Assembly (NCBI GenBank): GCA_045543555.1
Contig: JAZQMQ010000023.1
Span: 1-64,000, forward strand
DNA: 64,000 bases
Source: Colimorpha_A sp045543555
Lineage (GTDB): Bacteria; Bacillota; Clostridia; Oscillospirales; CAG-272
Reading direction: 5' to 3'
The translations under genes were made by a program, and so were the position numbers. Shown here piece after piece: positions 40,313-48,805 of the stretch. Below the pieces are notes generated by a model. That model ran no database searches and was not told the origin of the DNA. It saw only the letters and a program-made list of their open reading frames with translations. Positions within the stretch are counted from its first letter, which is position 1; each line of letters opens with the position of its first letter.

Positions 40313-42819
40313 AACTTTCCTTCTCAAACAGGGGTTGGCGCGAGCTTTCCTTCGAAAATATGCTCGATGCCGCGTCGGACATGGGATTTTCGGGAGTAGA
40401 GATATATAATCTTCAAAACGTCTCCGCCATGACCGAAAAGGGCGCACCATTTCATAAATATAACGTAGCGTCAACGGCACGTCAGCTTCGGGACAGAAAG
40501 CTTTCAATCCCTTGCTTTGATACCTCCTGCGACGTATCCGATCCAACGGTTATAAACACGGTGGTCAGCCTTATGGAAATAGCTCACGATGCGGGTGTTC
40601 CTTACGTTGTCGTATGTGCTCTGCACGACGAAGAAAACGCAGTTTACTCCACCCTCACGGCTCTTTTACAGAAGGCACAGAAGCTCTCGGTTTCGATCCT
40701 TGTGAAAACAAGCGGTATCTATTCCGACACCTCCCGTCTGCGCACCCTTCTCGAAAGCTTCGCATCCGATAACCTCGCAGCTCTGTGGGACGTTCACCAC
40801 ACCTACCGTGACCACGGCGAAAGCGGTGACGATACTATAAAAAATCTCGGTGCGTACATCTGCCACGTTCACGTCCGTGATTCCGACGACAGCGGAGCGT
40901 ATCAGCTGATCGGCGAGGGCACGATGCCCATATCCGACGTTATGCGCGCGCTCTCCTCGGTAAATTACGACGCATTCATTTCTCTTGAATGGAAGCCCGA
41001 GTGGATCGAAGGGCTCGACGATCCCGAGATAATCTTCCCCCATTTTGTAAACTATATGTCCCGTTTCCATTCGACTCGGGATATGAAAAAGACACTCTAT
41101 TTTAACCACGACGGAAGCGGTCAGTACATCTGGAAAAAGGACGAGCTTATCGACCTTACATTCTCACAGGTGCTCGACCGTGTCGCCGACGAGTTCCCGG
41201 ACCAGTACTGCTTCAAATACACGACTCTCGACTACACACGCACCTATGCACAGTTTCGCGAGGACGTCGACAAATTTGCCCGTGCTCTCGTTTCTCTCGG
41301 TGTAAAGGCCGGCTCAAAGGTCGCAGTTTGGGCAACGAACCTGCCCGCTTGGTACATCACCTTTTGGGCAACCACCAAGCTCGGCGCGGTGCTCGTTACC
41401 GTCAATACCGCTTATAAGATACACGAGGCGGAATACCTGCTCCGTCAGTCCGACACGCATACACTCGTTATGATCGAGAGCTGTCTCGACTCAAATTATA
41501 AGGATATTATAAATACCCTCTGCCCCGAAATTAAGGACGCAACTCCGGGTGAGCCGTTACACTGTAAGAAGCTTCCCTTCCTTCGTAACGTAATAACGGT
41601 TGGATTTAAGCAGGCGGGCTGTCTCACCTTTGATGAGGCGATAGCACGTCATAAGCTTGTGCGCCGCGAGACCGTGGCGAGAATGGCGGCGGCAGTACGC
41701 CCTTCCGACGTCTGCAATATGCAGTACACTTCGGGCACGACAGGCTTCCCCAAGGGAGTTATGCTCACTCACTATAACGTCGTAAATAACGGCAAATGTA
41801 TCGGCGACAGAATGGGACTTTCGACTGCAGACCGAATGATGATACACGTTCCGATGTTCCATTGCTTCGGTATGACCCTTTCGATGACGTCGTCAATGAC
41901 TCACGGTGCAACAATGTGCCCGATGCCCTATTTCTCTGCAAAATCGTCACTTGCCTGCATAAATCAGGAGAAGATAACCTGCTTCAACGGTGTTCCGACA
42001 ATGTTTATCGCAATGTTCAACCACCCCGATTACCGCCGTACCGATTTCTCGCATATGAGAACGGGAATAATGGCAGGCGCAGGTTGTCCGCCCGAGCTGA
42101 TGAAGCGCGCGGCGCAGCCCGATGAGATGAATATGAGGGGTATCGTCAGCGTATACGGTCAGACCGAGTGCGCCCCCGGTAATACCATGAGCTCGTGGAC
42201 CGATCCTATTGAGGTTCGTACCGAGACCGTCGGTTACGCATTCCCCCACGTTCGCTGTAAGATAGTCGATCCCGAAACGGGCGAGGAGCTTGGTGCGGGA
42301 CAAAACGGCGAATTTTGTGCCAAGGGCTATAATACGATGAAGGGCTACTATAAGATGCCCAATTCCACCAAGGATACCGTCGATGAGGACGGCTGGCTCC
42401 ATTCGGGCGACCTCGCATCGCGCGACGAGCAGGGTAACTATCGCATCACAGGTCGTCTTAAGGATATGATAATCCGCGGAGGAGAAAACATCTACCCCAA
42501 GGAGATCGAGGAATTCATCTACACCCATCCGATGACCAAGGACGTTCAGGTTATAGGCGTACCCGACAAGAAGTACGGCGAAGAAATAATGGCTTGTATC
42601 ATCCTTAAGGAGAAGGATTGCATAACTGTGGATGAAATGTCCGCCTACATCAAGGCAAATATGGCCCGTCATAAGGTGCCGAAGTACATCGAATTCGTCG
42701 ATAGCTTCCCAATGAACGCAGCCGGAAAGATCCTCAAGTATAAAATGCGCGAGGATGCCGCAAAACGCCTCGGACTTATCGGTGACGGTTCCGACACCGC
42801 AGGCCCCGGCAATAACTGA
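40309..42819 (+). CDS. TIM-barrel (xylose isomerase-like) fused to acyl-CoA synthetase
   Basis: 836 residues. Residues ~1-265 are a sugar-phosphate isomerase/epimerase-like barrel (GFSGVEIYNL, LWDVHHTY, CHVHVRD, ISLEWKPEW), keeping the D-x-x-H, H-x-H and final Glu metal positions; the usual early Glu appears to be Lys. Residues ~290-830 are a FadD/medium-chain-type acyl-CoA synthetase: YTSGTTGFPKG, VYGQTE, WLHSGDLASRDE, GRLKDMIIRGGENIYP, NAAGKILK lysine. Fusion suggests the barrel makes or modifies the acid to be activated. It belongs to a different synthetase branch from copies A and B. Confidence 0.88.
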   Translation: MKLSFSNRGWRELSFENMLDAASDMGFSGVEIYNLQNVSAMTEKGAPFHKYNVASTARQLRDRKLSIPCFDTSCDVSDPTVINTVVSLMEIAHDAGVPYVVVCALHDEENAVYSTLTALLQKAQKLSVSILVKTSGIYSDTSRLRTLLESFASDNLAALWDVHHTYRDHGESGDDTIKNLGAYICHVHVRDSDDSGAYQLIGEGTMPISDVMRALSSVNYDAFISLEWKPEWIEGLDDPEIIFPHFVNYMSRFHSTRDMKKTLYFNHDGSGQYIWKKDELIDLTFSQVLDRVADEFPDQYCFKYTTLDYTRTYAQFREDVDKFARALVSLGVKAGSKVAVWATNLPAWYITFWATTKLGAVLVTVNTAYKIHEAEYLLRQSDTHTLVMIESCLDSNYKDIINTLCPEIKDATPGEPLHCKKLPFLRNVITVGFKQAGCLTFDEAIARHKLVRRETVARMAAAVRPSDVCNMQYTSGTTGFPKGVMLTHYNVVNNGKCIGDRMGLSTADRMMIHVPMFHCFGMTLSMTSSMTHGATMCPMPYFSAKSSLACINQEKITCFNGVPTMFIAMFNHPDYRRTDFSHMRTGIMAGAGCPPELMKRAAQPDEMNMRGIVSVYGQTECAPGNTMSSWTDPIEVRTETVGYAFPHVRCKIVDPETGEELGAGQNGEFCAKGYNTMKGYYKMPNSTKDTVDEDGWLHSGDLASRDEQGNYRITGRLKDMIIRGGENIYPKEIEEFIYTHPMTKDVQVIGVPDKKYGEEIMACIILKEKDCITVDEMSAYIKANMARHKVPKYIEFVDSFPMNAAGKILKYKMREDAAKRLGLIGDGSDTAGPGNN

Positions 42820-42840
42820 CAGAAAGGATAAAACGTCATC

Positions 42841-43641
42841 ATGGCATTCCCCATAGCACTTCTGTGGCTCTTTATTGCCGCAATGGTAATAAGCTCAATA
42901 GGCTTTAAAAATTATGTTTGGTTCATTTCTCTCGGCTACGGTTTTTCGGTAGCGGGCGAGGGCATTCTGATGCTTATTCTGTACGGAAAGCAGCTCAGCA
43001 TCGGAACGATACTCTGCTGTGCCCTATTTATAATTTACGGTTTCAGGCTAAGCGGCTATCTTGCCATAAGAGAATTTGGCAGCAGCTCCTACAAGAAGAA
43101 CATGAAGGGTGAGATCAAGGACGGAAAATTTGTTCCCTTCGGAGTCAAGATAGCAATCTGGGTAACCTGTGCGCTCCTTTACGTCACTCAGGTTTCGGGC
43201 GTGACGTACCGTCTTGAAAACTCGAGTGCGGATGACGTATTCGTTTATATCGGTATCGCAGTTATGGCGTTGGGTCTCGTTCTCGAAACGGTTGCCGACA
43301 TTCAGAAAAATAACGCCAAAAAGGTAAATCCCAAGCGCTTTGTGGATACGGGACTTTACCGCTTCGTGCGTTGCCCCAACTACCTCGGTGAAATGATCTT
43401 CTGGACCGGCGTTCTCGTGTCCGGGATTGGCGCGGTCAAGGGATGGCAGTGGGTGATAGTCGCAATTGGATACGTCGGTATCATATTTGTAATGTTCAGC
43501 GGCGCCCGCAGACTTGAGCTTCGTCAGAATAAAAACTACGGCAGCGACCCCGAATACCAAAAATACGTAAAGACCGTTCCGATAATGGTTCCCTTCATTC
43601 CTCTTTACAGCGTAGAAAAATATAAATGGCTGGTAGCATAA
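42841..43641 (+). CDS. DUF1295-type integral membrane protein
   Basis: 266 residues with about six or seven hydrophobic segments. The C-terminal half has the DUF1295/ICMT-like pattern: GLYRFVRCPNYLGEMIFWTGV, then SGARRLELRQNKNYGSDPEYQKYVKTVP. This superfamily includes steroid and enoyl reductases and isoprenylcysteine methyltransferases. In this operon it may reduce or methylate a lipid-linked acyl product; that is inference. A loose AAAGGAT lies upstream. Confidence 0.8.
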   Translation: MAFPIALLWLFIAAMVISSIGFKNYVWFISLGYGFSVAGEGILMLILYGKQLSIGTILCCALFIIYGFRLSGYLAIREFGSSSYKKNMKGEIKDGKFVPFGVKIAIWVTCALLYVTQVSGVTYRLENSSADDVFVYIGIAVMALGLVLETVADIQKNNAKKVNPKRFVDTGLYRFVRCPNYLGEMIFWTGVLVSGIGAVKGWQWVIVAIGYVGIIFVMFSGARRLELRQNKNYGSDPEYQKYVKTVPIMVPFIPLYSVEKYKWLVA

Positions 43642-43642
43642 G

Positions 43643-43676
43643 AAAAGTCGCAGACGAAACTGTCTGCGACTTTTTT
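43643..43676. terminator. Bidirectional terminator
   Basis: AAAAGTCGCAGAC and GTCTGCGACTTTTTT flank a six-base loop between two convergent genes. Both strands have a T run, and the YbaK stop codon lies in its edge. Confidence 0.88.
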
Positions 43677-44154
43677 AGAGTGATACAATATCTGCAACCG
43701 TTATTTTAAACACGTTGTGGAGCGTTTCAGGCTTCAATTTCACCTGATGTCCTACCTTGCCGCCCGAAAATGCTATGTATGTTTTTGAAGCAGATATTTC
43801 GTCAATATACGTGGGAAACTGTTTTTTCATACCGATGGGAGAACAGCCACCGTGCACGTAACCTGTCAGAGGAAGAAGCATTTTTTGAGGGATCAGGCTG
43901 ATCGATTTTTCTCCCGTCACGCTTGCAGCCTTTTTTAAATCAAGCTCGCCGTTCACACGCACCATAAATACGTAATTTTGCCCGCTTTTTCCTTCGCAAA
44001 CGAGCGTTTTAAACATAGCGTCGATATCTATACCAATATTCCTTGTCAGCTCCTCCGAGCTTAATGTGAGATTGTCGTAGGAGTAGCTTTCATATTCTGC
44101 TTTCTTTGCATCAAGAAAGCGCATAACGTTTGTTTTTTCAATCTTTGTTTTCAT
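43675..44154 (-). CDS. ybaK: Cys-tRNA(Pro)/Cys-tRNA(Cys) deacylase
   Basis: Editing protein of the YbaK/EbsC family that hydrolyses mischarged Cys-tRNA(Pro). The start ATG 44154 gives MKTKIEKTNVMRFLDA (159 residues, normal); longer frames add a tail without family similarity. Key segments are FKTLV, the conserved Lys in LDLKKAA, and LTGYVHGGCSPIGMKKQFPT. Confidence 0.9.
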   Translation of the reverse strand: MKTKIEKTNVMRFLDAKKAEYESYSYDNLTLSSEELTRNIGIDIDAMFKTLVCEGKSGQNYVFMVRVNGELDLKKAASVTGEKSISLIPQKMLLPLTGYVHGGCSPIGMKKQFPTYIDEISASKTYIAFSGGKVGHQVKLKPETLHNVFKITVADIVSL

Positions 44155-44291
44155 ATTTATCCCATTATATTTTTGCAAATAAGATTTTTCAATTTCACAC
44201 ATACCGATGATGAATAATTATAACACAAATGATTCCTCGATTCAAGATGTTTTTCGTGTAATAAAGCTCCGCAAATTACGGAAATAGCATA

Positions 44292-44321
44292 TTGACAATA
44301 ATTTACGGAATATGATATACT
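44292..44321 (+). promoter_or_regulatory. Sigma-A promoter
   Basis: TTGACA at 44292-44297 and TATACT at 44316-44321, spacer 18, lead into the zinc-ribbon membrane protein gene. Confidence 0.7.
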
Positions 44322-44364
44322 GGTGTCAAATAATAAGTCTTTTTGACTTAAGGAGGAATATATT

Positions 44365-44910
44365 ATGGAACAAAAATTTTGTACCCACTGCGGCGCATCC
44401 TTGATACAGATAACCCGATTCTGCCCACACTGCGGTTCTCCTCTGCAAGCGGCTCAGACAAGTGATGAACAACACGCACAGCCTCAATACAATCCCAATC
44501 AATATTCCCAATACGGCTATCCTTATCAGCAGGCACAGTATATACCTCACCCAATCTACTACAAGCCCAAGGTTCCCGGCAGAGGTTTTTCCATTTCATC
44601 AATGGTTCTCGGCATAATTGCCATGGTGATCTCATTCTCTTTATTTGCCTCAACTGTAGAAGCTATCAGTGAGCTAAAAAATCTTGATAAAGTAGGTACT
44701 ATCATATCTGAAGAAATATCTCAAGCCATGATGTCATTCGTAATAGTATCGAGTATCTATTCGATTCTTTCAATACTTGCCATTTCGTTTGCAATCGGCG
44801 CTTTCGCAAAAAAGAACCGTTGCGGTAAAAGCATTTCGGGATTGGTCTTGGGCATTGTGAGCCTATTACTGTTCGTTGGCTCTATCGTGCTTTCCGTTCC
44901 TTACATCTGA
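44365..44910 (+). CDS. Zinc-ribbon membrane protein (DUF4190-like)
   Basis: 181 residues: an N-terminal zinc ribbon (FCTHCGASL, FCPHCGSPL), a Gln/Tyr/Pro-rich linker (~30-70), then three hydrophobic segments with GRGFSISSMVLGIIAMV and SGLVLGIVSLLLF, typical of DUF4190. Such proteins are common in Firmicutes and of unknown role. TTAAGGAGG precedes the ATG. It is monocistronic. Confidence 0.85.
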   Translation: MEQKFCTHCGASLIQITRFCPHCGSPLQAAQTSDEQHAQPQYNPNQYSQYGYPYQQAQYIPHPIYYKPKVPGRGFSISSMVLGIIAMVISFSLFASTVEAISELKNLDKVGTIISEEISQAMMSFVIVSSIYSILSILAISFAIGAFAKKNRCGKSISGLVLGIVSLLLFVGSIVLSVPYI

Positions 44911-44923
44911 TATGACTGAATAT

Positions 44924-44956
44924 AAAAGCTCCCATCTTTACGGATGGGAGCTTTTT
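44924..44956. terminator. Bidirectional terminator overlapping a stop codon
   Basis: AAAAGCTCCCATC and GATGGGAGCTTTTT surround a short loop between convergent genes. The stop codon of the minus-strand EamA gene (44940-44938) falls in the loop, so its last residues KSSHP are encoded by one hairpin arm. Confidence 0.85.
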
Positions 44957-45873
44957 CTGCACTGCTTTTTATTTTTGCTATGCTTTGAACTCTTGAACAC
45001 AGGACTGTCCGACGAGCACAGCCAGGCGCCCGCCGCCATAAGTCCCAGAGCGACAAAAAACGTATATTTCGGCATATCCCTGAATACGACAAGCGATAGC
45101 GCAACACCGATAAACGGTGCAATGGCATAATATGCGCTGGTTCTTGCAGCACCGAGAATGCGCTGTGCATAAACGTAAACGAAAATGCTGAGTCCGTATG
45201 CAACGCATCCGACCGCAAGCACCGCAAATACGCTGAAAAGATGTGTTACCCGCTCACCCATGACGAGTCCGACGGTTATTGACCCGAAACCCGAAAAAAT
45301 ACCCTTTAGAAGCACAATTTCAAGTGGATCCTTACTAGACAGACGGCGTGTGCAGTTGTTTTCAATGCCCCAACACAAGCAGGCGGCAAGAATAAACAGA
45401 GAGCCTAGAGAAAATTTAAGACTTGAGACGTCCTCAAATGAAAGGACTGCGCAGGAAACCGCAACGAACCCTATGCCAATCCAAAGACGAGGGCTGATCT
45501 TTTCCTTAAAGACCGCAAGGGCGATAAGCGCCGTTGCAACTATCTCAAAATTATTTAGCAAAGACGCGTTGGCTGCCGTCGTGTGCGAAAGACCGAGAAG
45601 CAGAAATATTGGTGCCAAAATATCGAGGACTATCATTGCCAACGTGTACGGCAGATCGTCTCTTGTTATCTTCTCCTCCGTACGACCCGTTTTAGCCGTT
45701 TTGCGCACGATAAAAACGACGCCCATACACAGCCCCGCGCCAAGATATAAAAATCCTGCCATAAGAGTTGGTGACATATATTCAAGAAGAAGCTTGGAAA
45801 ACGGTGAATTTATGGCGTACAGAGCCGCCGCCAGCACTGCGAGAAGGATCCCCATGGGTCTTGTGTTTTTCAT
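44938..45873 (-). CDS. EamA/DMT-family transporter
   Basis: 311 residues with ten predicted membrane segments in two repeated halves, the first opening GILLAVLAAALYAINSPFSKLLL, the second ending YVYAQRILGAARTSAYYAIAPFIGVALSLVVF. This is the drug/metabolite exporter fold; the substrate cannot be told from sequence. It is the last of a tightly overlapping operon, sharing ATGA with the upstream acetyltransferase. Confidence 0.9.
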   Translation of the reverse strand: MKNTRPMGILLAVLAAALYAINSPFSKLLLEYMSPTLMAGFLYLGAGLCMGVVFIVRKTAKTGRTEEKITRDDLPYTLAMIVLDILAPIFLLLGLSHTTAANASLLNNFEIVATALIALAVFKEKISPRLWIGIGFVAVSCAVLSFEDVSSLKFSLGSLFILAACLCWGIENNCTRRLSSKDPLEIVLLKGIFSGFGSITVGLVMGERVTHLFSVFAVLAVGCVAYGLSIFVYVYAQRILGAARTSAYYAIAPFIGVALSLVVFRDMPKYTFFVALGLMAAGAWLCSSDSPVFKSSKHSKNKKQCRKSSHP

Positions 45874-46412
45874 ATATTGTCTTTTACCTTATTCCACGTT
45901 TCTTTTGTCATAAGCATAGCGTGTCCCGTTCTTATCTCGTTAAGAAGCGACACCTCAATGCCTTCGGTGGTGTGGTGATAAACGAATCCCAGCTTTTCCT
46001 GAACCCGACGGGATTTCACGTTTCCGTCGTAATGACCGCACCATACTCTATTCATTCCCAGATCCTCAAATGCGTGACGAAGAAGCTCGTGAGACGCCTC
46101 GGGAATAAGCCCCTGCCCCCAAAACGGCTTGCCTATCCAATAGCCAAGCTCGTATTCATCGTCATTTTCGGCAAGGTCGTTTCGGTGCAGACCGACACTT
46201 CCTATGGGCTTACCGTTTTCCTTAAGACAAACGGCATAGGTCTCACTTGCCGAGAGCACCGTGCTGATTATCTCACGGCTATTTTCAACGTCGGTATGCG
46301 GTGGCCAACCCGCAGGCAGCCCGACATCGGGGTCGCAGGCGTATCTGTATAGCTCCTCCGCATCATCCGTAACCCACGGGCGTAGAATAAGTCGGGGTGT
46401 TTTAAGTATCAT
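45870..46412 (-). CDS. GNAT acetyltransferase, RimJ/RimL type
   Basis: 180 residues starting MILKTPRLILRPW, the usual RimJ/RimL opening. The acetyl-CoA loop is GYWIGKPFWGQGLIPEA and the C-terminal strand carries NVKSRRVQEKLGF. It probably acetylates a small molecule or protein N-terminus. It overlaps the next upstream GNAT by 11 bases. Confidence 0.88.
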   Translation of the reverse strand: MILKTPRLILRPWVTDDAEELYRYACDPDVGLPAGWPPHTDVENSREIISTVLSASETYAVCLKENGKPIGSVGLHRNDLAENDDEYELGYWIGKPFWGQGLIPEASHELLRHAFEDLGMNRVWCGHYDGNVKSRRVQEKLGFVYHHTTEGIEVSLLNEIRTGHAMLMTKETWNKVKDNI

Positions 46413-46899
46413 GGCTTTTATCTCCGTGCAAAAATGTCGTCAGGCTGTCGCCTGCAAGACGGAAGGTCGTCCATTCATCAAGGGATTCTGCGCCGAGGGA
46501 ACGGTAAAATTCGATGCTTGGCTTGTTCCAGTCAAGACACGACCATTCAAGCCGTCCGCATCCGCGCTCGGCAGTTATCCTCGCAAGCTCGATCATAAGT
46601 GCCTTACCGTGTCCGCGCCCTCTGTACTCGGGTTTTACGTAAAGATCCTCAAGATATATGCCCGCGCGTCCCAGAAAGGTGGAAAAATTATGGAAAAACA
46701 GCGCAAATCCCACTTCGATGCCGTTTTCGAGTGCAAAAATCACTTCGGCTTTTTCCTTTTCAAATATCCACTCGCGTAGCAGATCTTCGTTTGCAACCAC
46801 AAGATCGGTCATTTTTTCATATTCGGCAAGACCTTTTATAAATTCTAAAATTAGTGCCGTATCTTTTTCCGTGGCTAATCTGAAGTTTGTTTTGCTCAT
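46402..46899 (-). CDS. GNAT acetyltransferase, spermidine/diamine type
   Basis: 165 residues. The opening FRLATEKDTALILEFIKGLAEYEKM and LEDLYVKPEYRGRGHGKALM are close to the SAT-like diamine acetyltransferase branch, with the CoA-binding RGRGHGKAL and the catalytic-region Tyr in SIEFYRSLGAE. The substrate is inferred only. It overlaps the kinase-like gene by four bases. Confidence 0.87.
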   Translation of the reverse strand: MSKTNFRLATEKDTALILEFIKGLAEYEKMTDLVVANEDLLREWIFEKEKAEVIFALENGIEVGFALFFHNFSTFLGRAGIYLEDLYVKPEYRGRGHGKALMIELARITAERGCGRLEWSCLDWNKPSIEFYRSLGAESLDEWTTFRLAGDSLTTFLHGDKSHDT

Positions 46900-47396
46900 T
46901 GTACCTCTCCGATCAAGTTTGTCAGAAAGCAGTCTGCTTCCTCCCTGCTTTTGAAGATATAAACCTTTTTATCCGAATATTTACTCAGCAACTCATATAT
47001 TACCGGAAGGTTTTTGTCTCCAAATTCCTCAATTTCTTTTTTGAGTCTCGGATCAAGCTCTGTATCTATCCAAGGCATATCGTAACGCTTCTTGCCGAGG
47101 CGCGAGATTGCGCCCTCAAGGCAGACCGAGCTTGGCAGATCAAAAAGAAATACCGTGTCACACGCCGCCATTCTGCTTTTGATCGTCCTGCTGTAATTAC
47201 CGTCAATTATCCACGTGTCGAGGGAAAGGATCTCCGAAAGACGGGCATCGTATTCGTCCCTTGATATATGTGTCCTGTCGGGCTTATGCCATATTGCGTC
47301 AAGATAAAACAAAGGCAGGTCTGTTGCGGCTTTAAGCTTCTCAGCAAAGGTGGTCTTGCCGCTTCCGGGACATCCTATAACGATTATTTTTTTCAT
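46896..47396 (-). CDS. P-loop adenylate-kinase-like protein (FlaR/topology-modulation type)
   Basis: 166 residues from ATG 47396 (AAAGGAGG upstream), opening MKKIIVIGCPGSGKTTFAEKL with a clear P-loop, then LFYLDAIWHKPDR and a WIIDGNYSRT segment. This matches the small Adk-like ATPases often labelled DNA topology modulation protein; a nucleotide or small-molecule kinase activity is likely. Precise role unknown. Confidence 0.82.
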   Translation of the reverse strand: MKKIIVIGCPGSGKTTFAEKLKAATDLPLFYLDAIWHKPDRTHISRDEYDARLSEILSLDTWIIDGNYSRTIKSRMAACDTVFLFDLPSSVCLEGAISRLGKKRYDMPWIDTELDPRLKKEIEEFGDKNLPVIYELLSKYSDKKVYIFKSREEADCFLTNLIGEVQ

Positions 47397-47406
47397 TATT
47401 CCTCCT

Positions 47407-48156
47407 TTACGGAGCGTATTCCTCAATAATTTTCATAACGTCCTTATCATACACGTTCCCGCTTAGAACGTCGCCGTTGGGAGAAAAGGACAGGCATTTT
47501 ACGTTTTGCGGATCCTCCTGATAGGGATTATCGGGTGCGAAGGAGGAAAAATATTCCGACAGATATTCTTTCGCGTTACCCTCGGGAAAGATCAGATTTC
47601 CATCACCCACCAAAATAGGCAGATCCGAAAATTCAGCCAAGATTTCCTTCGTTTTATCGTTGTAAGGGTTATTATCGTCTTTACCGACCAACCAAGCAGG
47701 CTGAAGTCGTACGGTGATGCCGCATTTTACAGCCTCGCGGGCAAATATCTTTACGGTTTCAAGTGGAATCGTCTCCTGATGAAAGGCATCCACCGACAAA
47801 AGAAGATCGTTTACACCGCATTCGTACAATTCGGATGCAACACTGCATATCTCTGCTGCGTTCTTCGTAAAAAATCCGTTTGTGATGACTTGACGCCTCG
47901 GTATATTCAGCTCGGTAGCAGTTTTCATAATGGCGTACACCGTTTCAGGATAGAGCAGCGGCTCCCCACCAAATGTCATAACCGTTTTTATATCATATTC
48001 CGTTGCTATTTTGCGCACTGCATCTGAAGCAACTTTGGGGTCGATTCTCTCACCGCATATACTGTGATCACCCTCAGAGCAATGCTTACATCTGCCCGTG
48101 CAGGCGTAGGTCACTACGAATTCTATTTTACTTAAATTTACAAGACATCGATTCAT
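47407..48156 (-). CDS. Radical SAM protein
   Basis: 249 residues with the cluster motif CTGRCKHC near residue 19 and the SAM-binding FGGEPLLY. The C-terminal part is short, with CLSFSPNGDVLSGNVYDKDV resembling the single-cysteine end of a reduced SPASM-like region. No precursor peptide is seen nearby, so a peptide modification role is not supported beyond family resemblance. It lies between pcp and the kinase-like gene with 2- and 10-base gaps. Confidence 0.87.
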   Translation of the reverse strand: MNRCLVNLSKIEFVVTYACTGRCKHCSEGDHSICGERIDPKVASDAVRKIATEYDIKTVMTFGGEPLLYPETVYAIMKTATELNIPRRQVITNGFFTKNAAEICSVASELYECGVNDLLLSVDAFHQETIPLETVKIFAREAVKCGITVRLQPAWLVGKDDNNPYNDKTKEILAEFSDLPILVGDGNLIFPEGNAKEYLSEYFSSFAPDNPYQEDPQNVKCLSFSPNGDVLSGNVYDKDVMKIIEEYAP

Positions 48157-48158
48157 AT

Positions 48159-48743
48159 TCAGTCAATATTTTCTATCGCGGTTATAAGCGCACAAACGAT
48201 CTGCTCCATATCCATCGACGGCTCCTTATTCTGTTCATTTGAATACGGCACGTGAATGAATCCGACTCTTGTCTTTGTGTTCTTATAGTTATCAAGAAGA
48301 GTATAGATTACGTCGTTACAAACGTATGCACCCGCAGAATACGATACTCTTGACGGAATTCCGACATTCTTGATAGCCTCGGAAATTTTACGCACGGGAA
48401 GTGTTGAAAAATATGCGTTCTCTCCATTGGAAATTATAGTCTCGTCAATTGGCTGATTACCGTTATTATCGGGGATTGATGCGTAACGCAGATTTATTCC
48501 CACAAGCTCTGGAGTAACTGCGTCACGTCCGCCGGCCTGACCGATACAGAGAATTACGTCGGGGTTCACCTCTTTCGCAGTATTGATTATTTTCTGAGCA
48601 CCTGCCCCAAACACAACAGGAACTGAAAGCTTTGTCAGAGCATACCCGTTAATTTCGGAAGGAAGCCGAAAAACAGCCTCCCACGACGGATTGATTATTT
48701 CTCCGCCAAAAGGCTCAAAGCCGGTTATAAGCAATTTTTTCAT
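48159..48743 (-). CDS. pcp: Pyroglutamyl-peptidase I
   Basis: Removes N-terminal pyroglutamate from peptides in the cytoplasm. Start chosen at the second of two adjacent ATGs (48743), better spaced from GGAG. Signature segments are LITGFEPFGG, the GQAGGRDAVTPE glutamate loop, YSAGAYVCND with the nucleophile Cys and GFIHVPY with the catalytic His. At 194 residues it is slightly short but complete. Confidence 0.92.
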   Translation of the reverse strand: MKKLLITGFEPFGGEIINPSWEAVFRLPSEINGYALTKLSVPVVFGAGAQKIINTAKEVNPDVILCIGQAGGRDAVTPELVGINLRYASIPDNNGNQPIDETIISNGENAYFSTLPVRKISEAIKNVGIPSRVSYSAGAYVCNDVIYTLLDNYKNTKTRVGFIHVPYSNEQNKEPSMDMEQIVCALITAIENID

Positions 48744-48805
48744 CATATATCTCCGTTTGCACCTCAGGGATTTCCCTAAATGAAATTACGTTTATTTTTT
48801 CTATG

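Noticed and set aside
48744..48805. Tiny precursor peptide gene for the radical SAM protein
   Set aside because: The 60-base gap shows no start plus ribosome site with a Cys- or Gly-rich product.
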